Part shown: positions 9,094 through 17,143 of the stretch, in pieces
Layout of the letters: each line of letters begins with the position of its first letter
Numbering within the stretch: the first letter of the stretch is position 1
NCBI RefSeq assembly: GCF_030913635.1
Contig: NZ_CP133188.1
Location: forward strand, 1,178,001-1,242,000
Reading direction: 5' to 3'
Source: Sedimentibacter sp. MB35-C1
Lineage (GTDB): Bacteria; Bacillota; Clostridia; Tissierellales; Sedimentibacteraceae
DNA: 64,000 bases
Made by a program: the position numbers and the translations under genes
Notes under the pieces: generated by a model
The model's database searches: none
The model's input: the letters and a program-made list of their open reading frames with translations, nothing else
Told to the model about the DNA's origin: nothing

Positions 9094-9906
9094 TTAGTTA
9101 GTGAACATTTGTGTCCAGTAAGATGTTCCGTTAGAATTTGTTACGTAGCCAACTCCTATTTTTGAGAAGTTTGATGAAAGAATATTAGCTCTGTGTCCTG
9201 CTGAGTTCATCCATGCAGTTACAACGGCTTCAGGTGTTTTTTGCCCGGATGCTATATTTTCACCCCAAGCTGACCAACTTATACCGAATTTTGTAAGCAT
9301 GCTACCAGCACTTCCGTAAGTGGGTGACTGGTGTGCAAAATAGTTATTATCCGCCATGTCTTGAGACTTAATTCTTGCAACATTGGAGATTGCAGTGTCT
9401 AATGTAAGTGCAGGAAGACCTTCCTTTTCTCTTTCTATGTTTACAAGCTCCACTACTTTTTGCTCGTATGCTGAAACAGATGTAACTGTGCTTTCTGTTT
9501 CGGCAGCAGTATTATCTTCAACTGTAGTAGTTGTTTCAGCCGGCGCTTCAGCAGGCGTTTGATTTTCAATTGTTTTAGTAGCTTCGGATTCGGTAGAATT
9601 ATCAACCGGAACTTCTACTTCTGCCTGAGTATCGGCAGGTGTTTCAGTTTCAGTAGTAGGGACATTATATTTAACAGTTTTTTTGCTAAATAAATTGCTG
9701 CAGTCGATTGAATTTAAATCTACAGTTTTTCCGTTAATTGTAAATTTATTTTTTACATTTGAGTTTGAAAATTCGCATGAATAATTTTTCAAATTACTAA
9801 AATTATACTTAGCTGTGCTTGTACAATTGCTTTCTGCTGCAAAGGCAGTTATTGGCGAAAGAGCCAAAGCTGCTGTCAATGTTAATGCTAATACTTTTTT
9901 GTTCAT
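9094..9906 (-). CDS. Secreted CAP-domain (SCP/YkwD-like) protein
   Basis: A 270-residue exported protein. The start ATG at 9906 is chosen because the upstream in-frame ATG overlaps the AGGAG site. The signal peptide is residues 1 to about 25 with an AFA-A type cleavage site. It is followed by an Asn/Lys/Ser-rich N-terminal region, a Thr/Glu/Pro/Ala-rich low-complexity linker (about 85-150), and a C-terminal CAP domain (about 152-270) with the conserved LVNIEREKEGLPAL start, HQSPTYG and GENIASG motifs. CAP proteins of this type are surface or matrix proteins of unknown biochemical role, some linked to sporulation. A structured leader lies upstream (9932-10020). Confidence 0.88.
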   Translation of the reverse strand: MNKKVLALTLTAALALSPITAFAAESNCTSTAKYNFSNLKNYSCEFSNSNVKNKFTINGKTVDLNSIDCSNLFSKKTVKYNVPTTETETPADTQAEVEVPVDNSTESEATKTIENQTPAEAPAETTTTVEDNTAAETESTVTSVSAYEQKVVELVNIEREKEGLPALTLDTAISNVARIKSQDMADNNYFAHQSPTYGSAGSMLTKFGISWSAWGENIASGQKTPEAVVTAWMNSAGHRANILSSNFSKIGVGYVTNSNGTSYWTQMFTN

Positions 9907-9931
9907 AAATTCACTCCTGTTCATTCTTTAA

Positions 9932-10020
9932 ATTTTTGGGAAGCGGTTAGCCCTAGCTTCTTTGGAAACTTTAGAACTTTAATGAGCTTTCCTTCATGAA
10001 AAGAGTATATCACCGGAAAA
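9932..10020 (-). ncRNA. Structured 5' leader of the CAP-protein gene, class not recognised
   Basis: Read on the minus strand, two adjacent hairpins are visible: GGAAA…TTTCC enclosing a loop with AAAGTTCTAAAG, then GAAGC-TAGGGCTAACC-GCTTC. They are followed by a short A/T spacer and the AGGAG site. GC content is higher than in the surrounding AT-rich spacer. I could not match it to a purine, lysine, TPP, c-di-GMP or c-di-AMP aptamer. It could be a regulatory leader or only an mRNA-stabilising element. Confidence 0.45.
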
Positions 10021-10232
10021 ACAAAAAAAAAACGCACAATAATTACTCTAATTGTAAAATGTGACAAAAATATTACAACATATTCAAGTTGAAAAAGATA
10101 ATTACAAAAATATTACAGATAACTTGTATTTATACAAAAACACTTAAGAAAGTATTAATTAGTTTAGCATTATTTATATAAATTCCATAATATTAACACT
10201 GGGATAATAAATGCCAAAACGAAAATAATTCC

Positions 10233-10261
10233 TTGACAATACAATAATTTTATATTATTAT
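10233..10261 (+). promoter_or_regulatory. Promoter of the tyrS leader
   Basis: TTGACA at 10233 and TATTAT at 10256, with a 17-bp spacer, about 35 nt before the first recognisable T-box stem I sequence. Confidence 0.65.
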
Positions 10262-10269
10262 TCCTTTAT

Positions 10270-10500
10270 TACATATTATCATAACTGTGAAAGAAGATAA
10301 GTAACATTTTGGTTACAAAAAAAGAGAGGGGATCGGACGGTGCAAGATTCTCAGTACAAAATGTGAAATACACTTCCGGAGTTGCCATGGGAGACCATGC
10401 GGTTGTCCGACCGATAAATCGGAGAGAGGCAATATTATTGCGAATTAAGGTGGTACCGCGGGTTATCTCGTCCTTTTTGGATAGATAGCTCTTTTTTTAT
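10270..10500 (+). promoter_or_regulatory. T-box leader (tyrosine specific) of tyrS
   Basis: The T-box sequence AAGGTGGTACCGCG lies at 10447-10460. A terminator follows at 10462-10499 (GTTATCT(C)GTCC pairing with GGATAGATAGC, then a T-tract). In the stem I region a GTGAAA-TAC-AC segment gives a likely specifier codon UAC (10369-10371), i.e. tyrosine, agreeing with the downstream gene. Uncharged tRNA-Tyr binding would stabilise the antiterminator and allow tyrS expression. Confidence 0.93.
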
Positions 10501-10546
10501 TAACTGCAAAAAATCAATTGAAAACTACTATAACGGAGGTATTGTT

Positions 10547-11779
10547 ATGAAGCAGGGAAATGTATTTGATGTATTGAAAGAGAGAGGATATATCGAGCAA
10601 TGCACGCATGAGGAAGAAATTCGTGAGCTGCTGGGGAAGGAGTCCGTTACATTTTATATAGGATTTGATCCAACGGCGGACAGTCTTCACATCGGCCATT
10701 TTATACAAGTAATGGTTATGTCAATAATGCAGCAGTATGGGCACAGACCTATTGCACTCCTCGGCGGAGGAACTACAATGATAGGTGATCCTAGCGATAG
10801 AACGGGCATGCGTTCTATAATGACGCAGGAAATAATTGCAAATAACGCTGAGAATTTTAAAAAGGTATTTCAAAAATTCTTAGATTTTTCGGATGATAGG
10901 GCAATAATGGACAATAATGCTGAATGGCTGCTACCGCTTAATTTTCTAGATTTCATGAGGGAAGTTGGCGTTCATTTTTCTGTAAATAGAATGCTGGCTG
11001 CAGAGTGTTATAAAAATAGAATGGAGCAGGGACTTACATTTTTTGAATTCGGATACATGTTGATGCAGAGCTATGATTTTTATGCGCTGAATCAGAAATA
11101 TAACTGTAAAATGCAGCTTGGCGGAAATGACCAATGGTCAAATATCATTGGAGGAATAGAGCTTACAAGAAAAAAAGCTAATGAGCAGGTTTATGGAATG
11201 ACATTTGCTCTCTTAACAAACAGTGAAGGAAAGAAAATGGGCAAGACAGAAAAAGGAGCGTTGTGGCTTGACAGGGACAAAACATCACCATATGATTTCT
11301 ACCAGTACTGGAGAAATATTGATGATGCAGATGTGGAAAAATGTCTGGCATTATTAACATTCCTGCCTATGGATGAGGTAAGAAGACTGGGACGCTTAGA
11401 AGGCTCAGAAATAAACAAAGCTAAGGAAATACTTGCTTATGAAATTACAAAGCTAATACATTCTGAGGAAGATGCCATTAAGGCACAGGAAGCTGCAAGA
11501 GCACTATTCGGGGCAGGAAAAGATTCTGAAGACATGCCTACAACAGAACTGACAAGAGCTGAATTAGGAAGCGGCATAGCCGTTATAGATCTTATGGTTA
11601 AGGCTGGATTAATTAAGAGCAAGAGCGAAGGAAGAAGATTAATTGAACAGTCGGGAGTTTCTGTAAATGACAAGGTTGTAGATGGTGTCAGCTCAGCAGT
11701 TACCGAAAAGGATTTTGAAGAAGGAAAGCTGATTATTAAAAAAGGAAAGAAAGTTTACCATAGAATTAAGTTGGTATAA
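10547..11779 (+). CDS. tyrS: Tyrosine--tRNA ligase
   Basis: A 410-residue class I synthetase. The HIGH-type motif reads ADSLHIGHF near residue 48, the KMSKS-type loop reads [11 protein letters not shown] near 228, and an S4 RNA-binding domain occupies about residues 345-405 ([20 protein letters not shown]). It charges tRNA-Tyr in the cytoplasm. ATG at 10547 follows GGAGG. It is regulated by the T-box leader immediately upstream and closed by the hairpin at 11824-11876. Confidence 0.97.
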   Translation: MKQGNVFDVLKERGYIEQCTHEEEIRELLGKESVTFYIGFDPTADSLHIGHFIQVMVMSIMQQYGHRPIALLGGGTTMIGDPSDRTGMRSIMTQEIIANNAENFKKVFQKFLDFSDDRAIMDNNAEWLLPLNFLDFMREVGVHFSVNRMLAAECYKNRMEQGLTFFEFGYMLMQSYDFYALNQKYNCKMQLGGNDQWSNIIGGIELTRKKANEQVYGMTFALLTNSEGKKMGKTEKGALWLDRDKTSPYDFYQYWRNIDDADVEKCLALLTFLPMDEVRRLGRLEGSEINKAKEILAYEITKLIHSEEDAIKAQEAARALFGAGKDSEDMPTTELTRAELGSGIAVIDLMVKAGLIKSKSEGRRLIEQSGVSVNDKVVDGVSSAVTEKDFEEGKLIIKKGKKVYHRIKLV

Positions 11780-11823
11780 AATTGCCATATAAACGCTTAA
11801 GAGTAATATTAGGTTTGATATAA

Positions 11824-11876
11824 AAATGGACTGTTGCATTGAGATTTTTAACCCTTAATGCAATAGCCCATTTTTT
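11824..11876 (+). terminator. Terminator after tyrS
   Basis: AAATGG…CT…TTGCATT pairs with AATGCAATAG…CCATTT with single mismatches and is followed by TTTTTT. Confidence 0.8.
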
Positions 11877-12041
11877 AGTGTATCTGTTGCGGATATTCTC
11901 TCAAAGGTGGCTGAGTTTTATTCTTATTTATTAAAAAAGCGTTTGTATAATTTTCATTTTCATTTAAAAATAAAAATTATTAATACTTTAAGGAAAATAT
12001 GGTAAAATATTAATAAATTATTTGAGAATAGGAGTGATTAT

Positions 12042-13433
12042 GTGTTAAACAGGCAGGTTATCGAAGACACATTAAATGCTGCACTTTCAACAGGCGGAGA
12101 TTTTGCGGAAGTCTTTGTTGAAGACAGAACCAACAATGGCATTTTAATGATCGGAGGCAAGGTTGAAAGTACCATGTCAGGAAGAGACTATGGAGTAGGT
12201 ATAAGAATTTTCAAAGGCTTCAACAGCGTTTATGCATATACAAACAAATCAGATCACGACTCACTGATAGAAACTGCAAAAAAGGCGGCTGCCGCTATTG
12301 AAGGAACTCAAAATGTAGTAACAATGAATCTTGAAAAGTCAAAAGTTAATAATATCAATAATATAATAATAAATCCTGAAACAATTGGAAAAACAAAAAA
12401 AGTTGATATTATGAGAAGGGCATATGATACAGCTTTTAACTACAGCGATCTTGTAACCCAGGTAACAGTAAACTATACAGACTATACACAAAATATCATG
12501 GTTGCAAACACAGAAGGGTTGTGGAGAGAGGACACTAGAGTTCGATCACGCTTGGGAATATCTTCTGTTGCGTCAAAAGATGGAGAAATGCAGTCAGGAT
12601 TTTTTGGACCTGGAGCAAGCAAGGGTTATGAATTTTTTGAAAATTTAGATGTTGACCATTATGCTAAAGAAGCTTCAAGAATTGCCGTAACAATGGTCAA
12701 TGCAAAGTACAGTCCGAGCGGAAAAATGCCGGTAATAATTGATAACGGATTTGGAGGAGTTATATTTCATGAGGCATGCGGTCATGGACTGGAAGCGACC
12801 TCTGTAGCTAAGGGGCTTTCGGTTTTTTCCGGAAAAAAAGGGCAGCAGATAGCGTCTCCTTTAGTAACGGCAATAGATGATGGTTCAATTCCCGGAGAAT
12901 GGGGCTCATACAATATAGATGATGAAGGAACAAAATCTCAGAGAAATGTTCTTATAGAAAATGGGATACTTAAAAGCTATATGGTTGACAGGCTAAACGC
13001 AAGAAGAATGAACATGGATATTACAGGATCATCAAGAAGACAGGGCTACAGGTACGCTCCTACTTCTAGGATGTCCAACACTTTTATAGATAACGGGAAG
13101 TCTACTCCAGAAGAAATTATTTCTAATACTGAGAGAGGAATTTATGCGAAGCACATGGGTGGAGGCTCTGTAAATCCAAGTACAGGAGAATTTAATTTTG
13201 CAGTAATGGAAGGCTATATTATTGAAAACGGTAAAATAAAAGATCCAGTAAGAGGTGCAACACTCATAGGGAAGGGAACTGATATACTAACTAAAATTGA
13301 TATGGTAGGAAATAATCTTATGCAAAGCCAAGGAATGTGTGGCTCGGTAAGTGGAAGTATTCCTGCAAATGTAGGGCAGCCTATGATAAGAGTCTCTGAA
13401 ATAACAGTAGGTGGAAGGGAAGGTGAAAAATAG
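12042..13433 (+). CDS. tldD: TldD-family metalloprotease
   Basis: A 463-residue TldD homologue, the metal-dependent subunit of the TldD/TldE heterodimer. The zinc-binding HExxxH appears as FHEACGHGLEA near residue 246. The TldD-typical GSSRRQGYRYAPTSRMSNTF follows at about 330. In characterised systems the complex cleaves unfolded peptides and matures peptides such as microcin B17. Start is GTG at 12042 behind GGAGTG; an overlapping ATG two bases earlier terminates at once. Its stop codon overlaps the GTG of the partner gene by one base, so the two are co-translated. Confidence 0.93.
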   Translation: MLNRQVIEDTLNAALSTGGDFAEVFVEDRTNNGILMIGGKVESTMSGRDYGVGIRIFKGFNSVYAYTNKSDHDSLIETAKKAAAAIEGTQNVVTMNLEKSKVNNINNIIINPETIGKTKKVDIMRRAYDTAFNYSDLVTQVTVNYTDYTQNIMVANTEGLWREDTRVRSRLGISSVASKDGEMQSGFFGPGASKGYEFFENLDVDHYAKEASRIAVTMVNAKYSPSGKMPVIIDNGFGGVIFHEACGHGLEATSVAKGLSVFSGKKGQQIASPLVTAIDDGSIPGEWGSYNIDDEGTKSQRNVLIENGILKSYMVDRLNARRMNMDITGSSRRQGYRYAPTSRMSNTFIDNGKSTPEEIISNTERGIYAKHMGGGSVNPSTGEFNFAVMEGYIIENGKIKDPVRGATLIGKGTDILTKIDMVGNNLMQSQGMCGSVSGSIPANVGQPMIRVSEITVGGREGEK

Positions 13434-14785
13434 TGGATATTAAACCATTGATAGAAAAAATATTTCAAAAAGGCAGGCAAAATGGACTAGGAGATATGGA
13501 AGTTTATTATTCCGCGGGAAACAGTCTTTCACTTAAAGTGTTTCAAAAAGATCTTGACGGTTACAGCCTTTCAGAAAGTGAAGGATTATCTTTGAGGGGG
13601 ATATATAAAGGAAAAATGGGATATTCCTACACAGAAAAGGTAGACGAATCCTCAATTGATTTATTAATCAAGAACGTTATTGAAAATGCTACTGTAATTG
13701 ATTCTGACGATGAAGAGTTCATTTATGAGGGATCAAAGGAATATAAAAATGTAAATACATATAATCAAAGTCTGGCGAAAGTATCTGAAGTTGATAAGAT
13801 AAGCTTTGTTAAAAATCTTGAAGAAGAAGCCTTCAGCATGGATAAGAGAATTACTTCTGTTGAAACATGCGTCTATGGAGATGGATATGGGGAAACGGTC
13901 ATGTCTAATACTAAAGGGTTGTATCTGCATGATAAAAGTAATATTGCTTATACATACGTTGTTGTAGTTGCAAAAGATGGCAATGACATAAAAACAGGCA
14001 TGGCATACCGAACCGGAAATGATTTTTCCAAGTTCAATGCAAAGGAAATATCAGGTGAGGCAGTGAAGGAAGCCGTATCGCTTTTAGGAGCTAAAACAGT
14101 AAAATCAAATGATTATCCAATTATTATTAGAAACAGTGCAGCTGCTGACTTACTGGAAGCATTCACAGGAATATTTTCGGCAGAAAACATTCAGAAAGAT
14201 CTTTCTCTTTTAAAAGGAAAACTAAACCAGCAAATAGGAAGCGAAAAATTTACATTGATTGATGATCCTTTTATGGAAGGTGGTCTTGCTTCAAGGTCTT
14301 TTGACGGTGAAGGTGTGGCGTGTAAGTATAAAAAAATAATTGATAAAGGAACTTTAAAAACCTACTTGCATAATTTAAAAACTTCGAAAAAAGATAAAAT
14401 TGACACAACGGGAAATGCAAGCAAGGGATCATATAAGTCTTCAATAGGAATATCGCCTTCAAACTTTTATATTGAAAAGGGAGATAAAACACTGGATGAA
14501 CTGATTTCATCAATGGCATCCGGAATTATGATTACTGAACTTCAGGGATTGCATTCCGGTTTGAATTCAATATCAGGAGATTTTTCTCTAGCGGCCTTGG
14601 GGTATGAGATAAAGAACGGCAAAATTACTGGACCTGTTGAACAGATAACAGTTGCAGGCAACTTTTTTGAGATGATTAAAAACATTGAAGAGGTTGGAGC
14701 AGATTTGAAGTTTGGTTTGCCGGGAGAAGCGTACATAGGCTCCCCATCCCTTAAAATAAAAAAGCTTGCAATAGCAGGAAAATAG
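13433..14785 (+). CDS. pmbA: TldE/PmbA-family subunit
   Basis: A 450-residue protein homologous to TldD but without the HExxxH zinc site, as expected of TldE/PmbA, which forms the heterodimer with TldD. Recognisable features are the N-terminal half ending in a Ser/Gly-rich GMAYRTGNDFSKF segment and the C-terminal LQGLHSGLNSISGDFSLAALGYEI block. Start is GTG overlapping the upstream TAG. Co-transcribed with tldD and terminated by the palindrome at 14811-14839. No obvious RiPP precursor or modifying enzyme lies nearby, so a general peptide-quality role is the default reading. Confidence 0.92.
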   Translation: MDIKPLIEKIFQKGRQNGLGDMEVYYSAGNSLSLKVFQKDLDGYSLSESEGLSLRGIYKGKMGYSYTEKVDESSIDLLIKNVIENATVIDSDDEEFIYEGSKEYKNVNTYNQSLAKVSEVDKISFVKNLEEEAFSMDKRITSVETCVYGDGYGETVMSNTKGLYLHDKSNIAYTYVVVVAKDGNDIKTGMAYRTGNDFSKFNAKEISGEAVKEAVSLLGAKTVKSNDYPIIIRNSAAADLLEAFTGIFSAENIQKDLSLLKGKLNQQIGSEKFTLIDDPFMEGGLASRSFDGEGVACKYKKIIDKGTLKTYLHNLKTSKKDKIDTTGNASKGSYKSSIGISPSNFYIEKGDKTLDELISSMASGIMITELQGLHSGLNSISGDFSLAALGYEIKNGKITGPVEQITVAGNFFEMIKNIEEVGADLKFGLPGEAYIGSPSLKIKKLAIAGK

Positions 14786-14810
14786 CAGGATAACAAAAAA
14801 TGAACAAAGT

Positions 14811-14839
14811 AAAAAGACAATCCGATCGGATTGTCTTTT
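14811..14839. terminator. Bidirectional terminator between tldE and the DUF378 gene
   Basis: AAAAGACAATCCGATCGGATTGTCTTTT is a nearly uninterrupted self-complementary stem, so it can end the converging transcripts from both sides. Confidence 0.85.
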
Positions 14840-14858
14840 GAATTGGTAAAATTGGTAA

Positions 14859-15056
14859 TTAATCTATTCTTTCGCGTTCATTGAATAATAAGGTTATACA
14901 GTATAAGCCTGCCAAACCTACAAGTCCATACACCAATCGGCTGAATATTGCAGTTTGGCCTCCAAATATAGCAGCTACAAGGTCGAACTGAAACAACGCT
15001 ATAAGACCCCAGTTTAAAGCTCCTATAATTACTAATACCAATGCAAATTTATCCAT
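14859..15056 (-). CDS. DUF378 small membrane protein (YuzA-like)
   Basis: A 65-residue protein with two membrane helices: LVLVIIGALNWGLIALF and FSRLVYGLVGLAGLYCITLLF. The GALNWGL motif in helix 1 identifies DUF378. Function is unknown. Preceded by AGGAGG at 15069-15074. It is convergent with tldE and divergent from the gene at 15212. Confidence 0.85.
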   Translation of the reverse strand: MDKFALVLVIIGALNWGLIALFQFDLVAAIFGGQTAIFSRLVYGLVGLAGLYCITLLFNERERID

Positions 15057-15149
15057 AGGTCAGAATCCTCCTTAAATTAATATATTTCTAGTGTTTCAAT
15101 AAATTTCTATATTATGCACAAAATCAAAAATTAAAAGGAGTGTATTCAA

Positions 15150-15178
15150 TTAACACATATTTTTTTTGTGAATATAAT
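15150..15178 (+). promoter_or_regulatory. Promoter of the 84-residue Cys-rich protein gene
   Basis: TTAACA at 15150 and TATAAT at 15173, 17-bp spacer, placing the start of transcription about 26 nt before the AGGAGG site. Confidence 0.55.
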
Positions 15179-15211
15179 AGCTTAAAATGTTATTTCATTA
15201 AGGAGGTTATC

Positions 15212-15466
15212 ATGGAAAATTTCGTACCTGAAGATATTGAAACAAATGAAGTAAAATCTCAGTGTGATTGTGACAGAATAGGCGGAAGAAGACAGGCGCC
15301 GCCGTGCATAAAAGACGAAGTTCTAGATTGTACATCAAATACAAATTTGTTGTGGTTCTTTTTATTGTTAGTAGCAATTGTATGCCAAAGCAATTGTAAC
15401 ATAGATTTAAATGCTTTGCTTTGGTTTTTCTTGCTTCTGGTTGTTATTTACAACAACTATTATTAA
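15212..15466 (+). CDS. Small Cys-rich protein with a duplicated hydrophobic segment
   Basis: An 84-residue protein that I do not recognise. The ATG at 15212 follows AGGAGG; longer in-frame upstream starts lack this. The N-terminal half is acidic then basic and has Cys at 18, 20, 32 and 40. The C-terminal half contains two near-identical hydrophobic repeats, LLWFFLLLVAI and LLWFFLLLVVI, about 22 residues apart, separated by a Cys/Asn linker (CQSNCNIDLNA). The protein ends YNNYY. It may be a membrane or spore-layer protein; this is inference from composition. Own promoter and terminator. Confidence 0.75.
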   Translation: MENFVPEDIETNEVKSQCDCDRIGGRRQAPPCIKDEVLDCTSNTNLLWFFLLLVAIVCQSNCNIDLNALLWFFLLLVVIYNNYY

Positions 15467-15473
15467 TTAAATT

Positions 15474-15507
15474 AAAAGTCTGCCCAATTTTATATGGCAG
15501 ACTTTTT
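15474..15507. terminator. Bidirectional terminator
   Basis: AAAAGTCTGCC pairs with GGCAGACTTTT across an 11-nt loop; it overlaps the 3' end of the minus-strand gene at 15490 and closes both converging units. Confidence 0.8.
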
Positions 15508-15771
15508 ATCATCATCTATTAATTCAATTTCAAGCTTATCAAAATTAACCTCATCAATGAAATCTTGAGGATAGAATGTTACATACTTAAATTTGGAAAA
15601 TTCTAAGTCGTGTTTTTTAAGCCATATGGGCACACTTAAATCAAGCTTCTGACATATTTCTTTTAGGCATTTATCCTTTTTTTCTGACATAGCTACATCT
15701 TCTTTATTTTTAACTACAATTGAATCAACCAAACGATTTTTACTTATTATTTTAGCCCATAATTTATACAT
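15490..15771 (-). CDS. Conserved-looking hypothetical protein, third gene of the selenoprotein operon
   Basis: A 93-residue soluble protein without a domain I can name. It is Lys-rich in the N-terminal half and acidic at the C-terminus (ends IELIDDDKKSAI). It has one Cys pair spaced by four residues (C-L-K-E-I-C) around residue 37. The ATG at 15771 follows AAGGTGAG and lies 13 nt after the stop codon of the selenoprotein gene at 15785, so it is almost surely co-transcribed with both selenoprotein genes. A role linked to them is inferred from position only. Confidence 0.65.
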   Translation of the reverse strand: MYKLWAKIISKNRLVDSIVVKNKEDVAMSEKKDKCLKEICQKLDLSVPIWLKKHDLEFSKFKYVTFYPQDFIDEVNFDKLEIELIDDDKKSAI

Positions 15772-15784
15772 GTCTCACCTTGTT

Positions 15785-16054
15785 TTAATACTGCGGTGTT
15801 ATAATAAAATTCTTGAACAAGAATCCACCGTAATTAATTTTTGCGCCTTTAATTTTTCTCCCTAAATCATTAGGAACTATAATGTCTATTCCGTCCACAT
15901 TGTACACATTATCACTTTTCGATTGTTTCGCCGAAACAATTTTATATGTGATACCGCTTCATCCTACAGGATAACTTACAAGTTTTATAGGAAAATTTTT
16001 TTCTTGCATTAAAGATAGCTTTTCTTTTGCCTTATCTGTAATACTAATATTCAT
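15785..16054 (-). CDS. HesB-like selenoprotein (in-frame TGA read as Sec), second gene
   Basis: An 89-residue product when the TGA at 15959-15961 is read as selenocysteine, residue 32 (context YPVG-U-SGITYK). The frame continues for 57 sense codons after it, ending FKNFIITPQY. The N-terminus MNISITDKAKEKL and the strand pattern resemble the HesB/IscA fold. The Sec sits where IscA proteins have their first ligand cysteine, and the C-terminal Cys-Gly-Cys is absent. A hairpin starts 18 nt after the TGA (15922-15940). The ATG at 16054 has AAGGAG overlapping the stop of the preceding paralogue. A redox or metal/selenium-handling role is plausible but unproven. Confidence 0.88.
15922..15940 (-). 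promoter_or_regulatory. Putative bacterial SECIS hairpin of gene 15785-16054
   Basis: ATTGTTTC-GGC-GAAACAAT on the minus strand: 8 bp with a loop starting GG, beginning 18 nt after the TGA. The same stem at the same distance occurs in the paralogue. Bacterial SECIS elements lie inside the coding region just after UGA and are read by SelB. Confidence 0.7.
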
Positions 16055-16063
16055 GGCCGCTCC

Positions 16064-16339
16064 TTAGCTAAATTTTGGAATGACTTCAAATCCTTTTTTA
16101 AATATCCCACTTGCGTAACTAATTTCTGCGCCTTTTATTGCACCATCAAGTTCATCTGATACAATTAAATCTATTCCGTCAACATTATAAATTTGGTCTT
16201 TATCTGATTGTTTCTCCGAAACAATGCCTATCTCGGCACCACATCAGGAATAGCCTGTAATTTTTAATTTGATTGGTTGTTTATTATTTTTCAGCTCAGT
16301 CATTTTTTCTCTGGCTTTATCTGTTAATTTAAAATTCAT
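16064..16339 (-). CDS. HesB-like selenoprotein (in-frame TGA read as Sec), first gene
   Basis: A 91-residue product when the TGA at 16244-16246 is read as Sec, residue 32 (context ITGYS-U-CGAEIG). The protein is a clear paralogue of the next gene: both start M-N-x-x-x-T-D-K-A and share IVSxKQS, YNVDGID and IKGA. Sec is followed by Cys-Gly, giving a U-C pair. The canonical C-terminal Cys-Gly-Cys of IscA is missing. Start ATG at 16339 follows GGAGG. It is first of three genes on the minus strand. Reading the TGA as a stop would leave a 31-residue fragment and an unexplained conserved downstream frame. Confidence 0.88.
16207..16225 (-). promoter_or_regulatory. Putative bacterial SECIS hairpin of gene 16064-16339
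   Basis: ATTGTTTC-GGA-GAAACAAT on the minus strand: 8 bp with a GGA loop, beginning 18 nt after the TGA. Identical stem and spacing to the hairpin at 15922-15940. Confidence 0.7.
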
Positions 16340-16459
16340 AATTTCCTCCACATCCATGTTTTATTTACTTAACTTTATAATTTATCTGATAACAGTTCAG
16401 TGACTATGTCACATTCATTAGTTTAACTCATAACAATTTTTTTATGTTTGTATATAATA

Positions 16460-17143
16460 TTATAATCTTGCTAAATTTTCAAGTAAATAAAAAATATTTT
16501 TATGATTTGATTTTTCATCAAGAATTATTTTTTTAATAATTTTAACGGGTCTGTCACTAAGAACATAAATATAATCAGATAAATCAACTGTTTCATTAAT
16601 ATCATGGGTTATAAACAGAACTGTTCGTTTGTTTTCGTTCCATAAATTTTTAAAAATGTGAATAATATCATTTTTTATTTTTAAATCAAGTCCTTTAAAA
16701 GGTTCATCCAAAATTAAAAAATCAGATGGGTATGCAAAAGCTCTGGCTAGCGATACCCTCTGGCACATTCCACCACTTAATTCACTGGGCTTTTGTTTTT
16801 CATATCCCTTTAGGCCTACTATGTCAATGTAGCTATGTATAATATCTTTCCTTTTTTCATCAGGATAAATATCTTTGAGAACAAAGTCTATGTTGTCGTA
16901 TACACTGTACCAGGGAAGAAGCCTGTGGTCTTGAAAAACGTAGGAATATACTGTGTTTTTAATTCCAGTTACCATACCGCCGTCAATATCCGTAAGGCAT
17001 GCAGCAATGTTTGCTATTGTTGTTTTGCCTACACCTGATGGGCCAAAAAGGCAAGTTATTTTATTTTCTTCGAAGGATAAGCTGAAATCCTTAAGAATTT
17101 CAACATCTCCATATTTTTTATAAACATTTTTAAGACTGATCAT
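16460..17143 (-). CDS. TauB/SsuB-like ABC importer ATP-binding protein
   Basis: A 227-residue nucleotide-binding subunit. Walker A GPSGVGKTT near residue 34, signature LSGGMCQRVSLARA near 122, Walker B FLILDEPFKGLD near 143 and LFITHD near 178. The ACLTD and short helical domain match the nitrate/sulfonate/taurine import class. It overlaps the upstream permease gene by 14 nt. Last gene of the unit regulator, binding protein, permease, ATPase. Substrate unknown. Confidence 0.9.
   Translation of the reverse strand: MISLKNVYKKYGDVEILKDFSLSFEENKITCLFGPSGVGKTTIANIAACLTDIDGGMVTGIKNTVYSYVFQDHRLLPWYSVYDNIDFVLKDIYPDEKRKDIIHSYIDIVGLKGYEKQKPSELSGGMCQRVSLARAFAYPSDFLILDEPFKGLDLKIKNDIIHIFKNLWNENKRTVLFITHDINETVDLSDYIYVLSDRPVKIIKKIILDEKSNHKNIFYLLENLARL

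Noticed and set aside
9932-10020. c-di-GMP-I or c-di-AMP riboswitch
   Set aside because: The conserved GCAAA…GACGCAAAGC core (c-di-GMP) and the GCTTAAT/GGGGAACC elements (c-di-AMP) are not seen; some similar words only.
12042-15466. RiPP biosynthesis cluster around TldD/TldE
   Set aside because: No modifying enzyme or transporter of that kind is present; the nearby Cys-rich small protein has membrane-like repeats rather than a leader/core layout.
15959-16246. The two in-frame TGA codons as frameshifts or pseudogene stops
   Set aside because: Both occur at codon 32 of two paralogues, the frames continue cleanly, and each is followed at the same distance by the same hairpin; Sec is the simpler reading.
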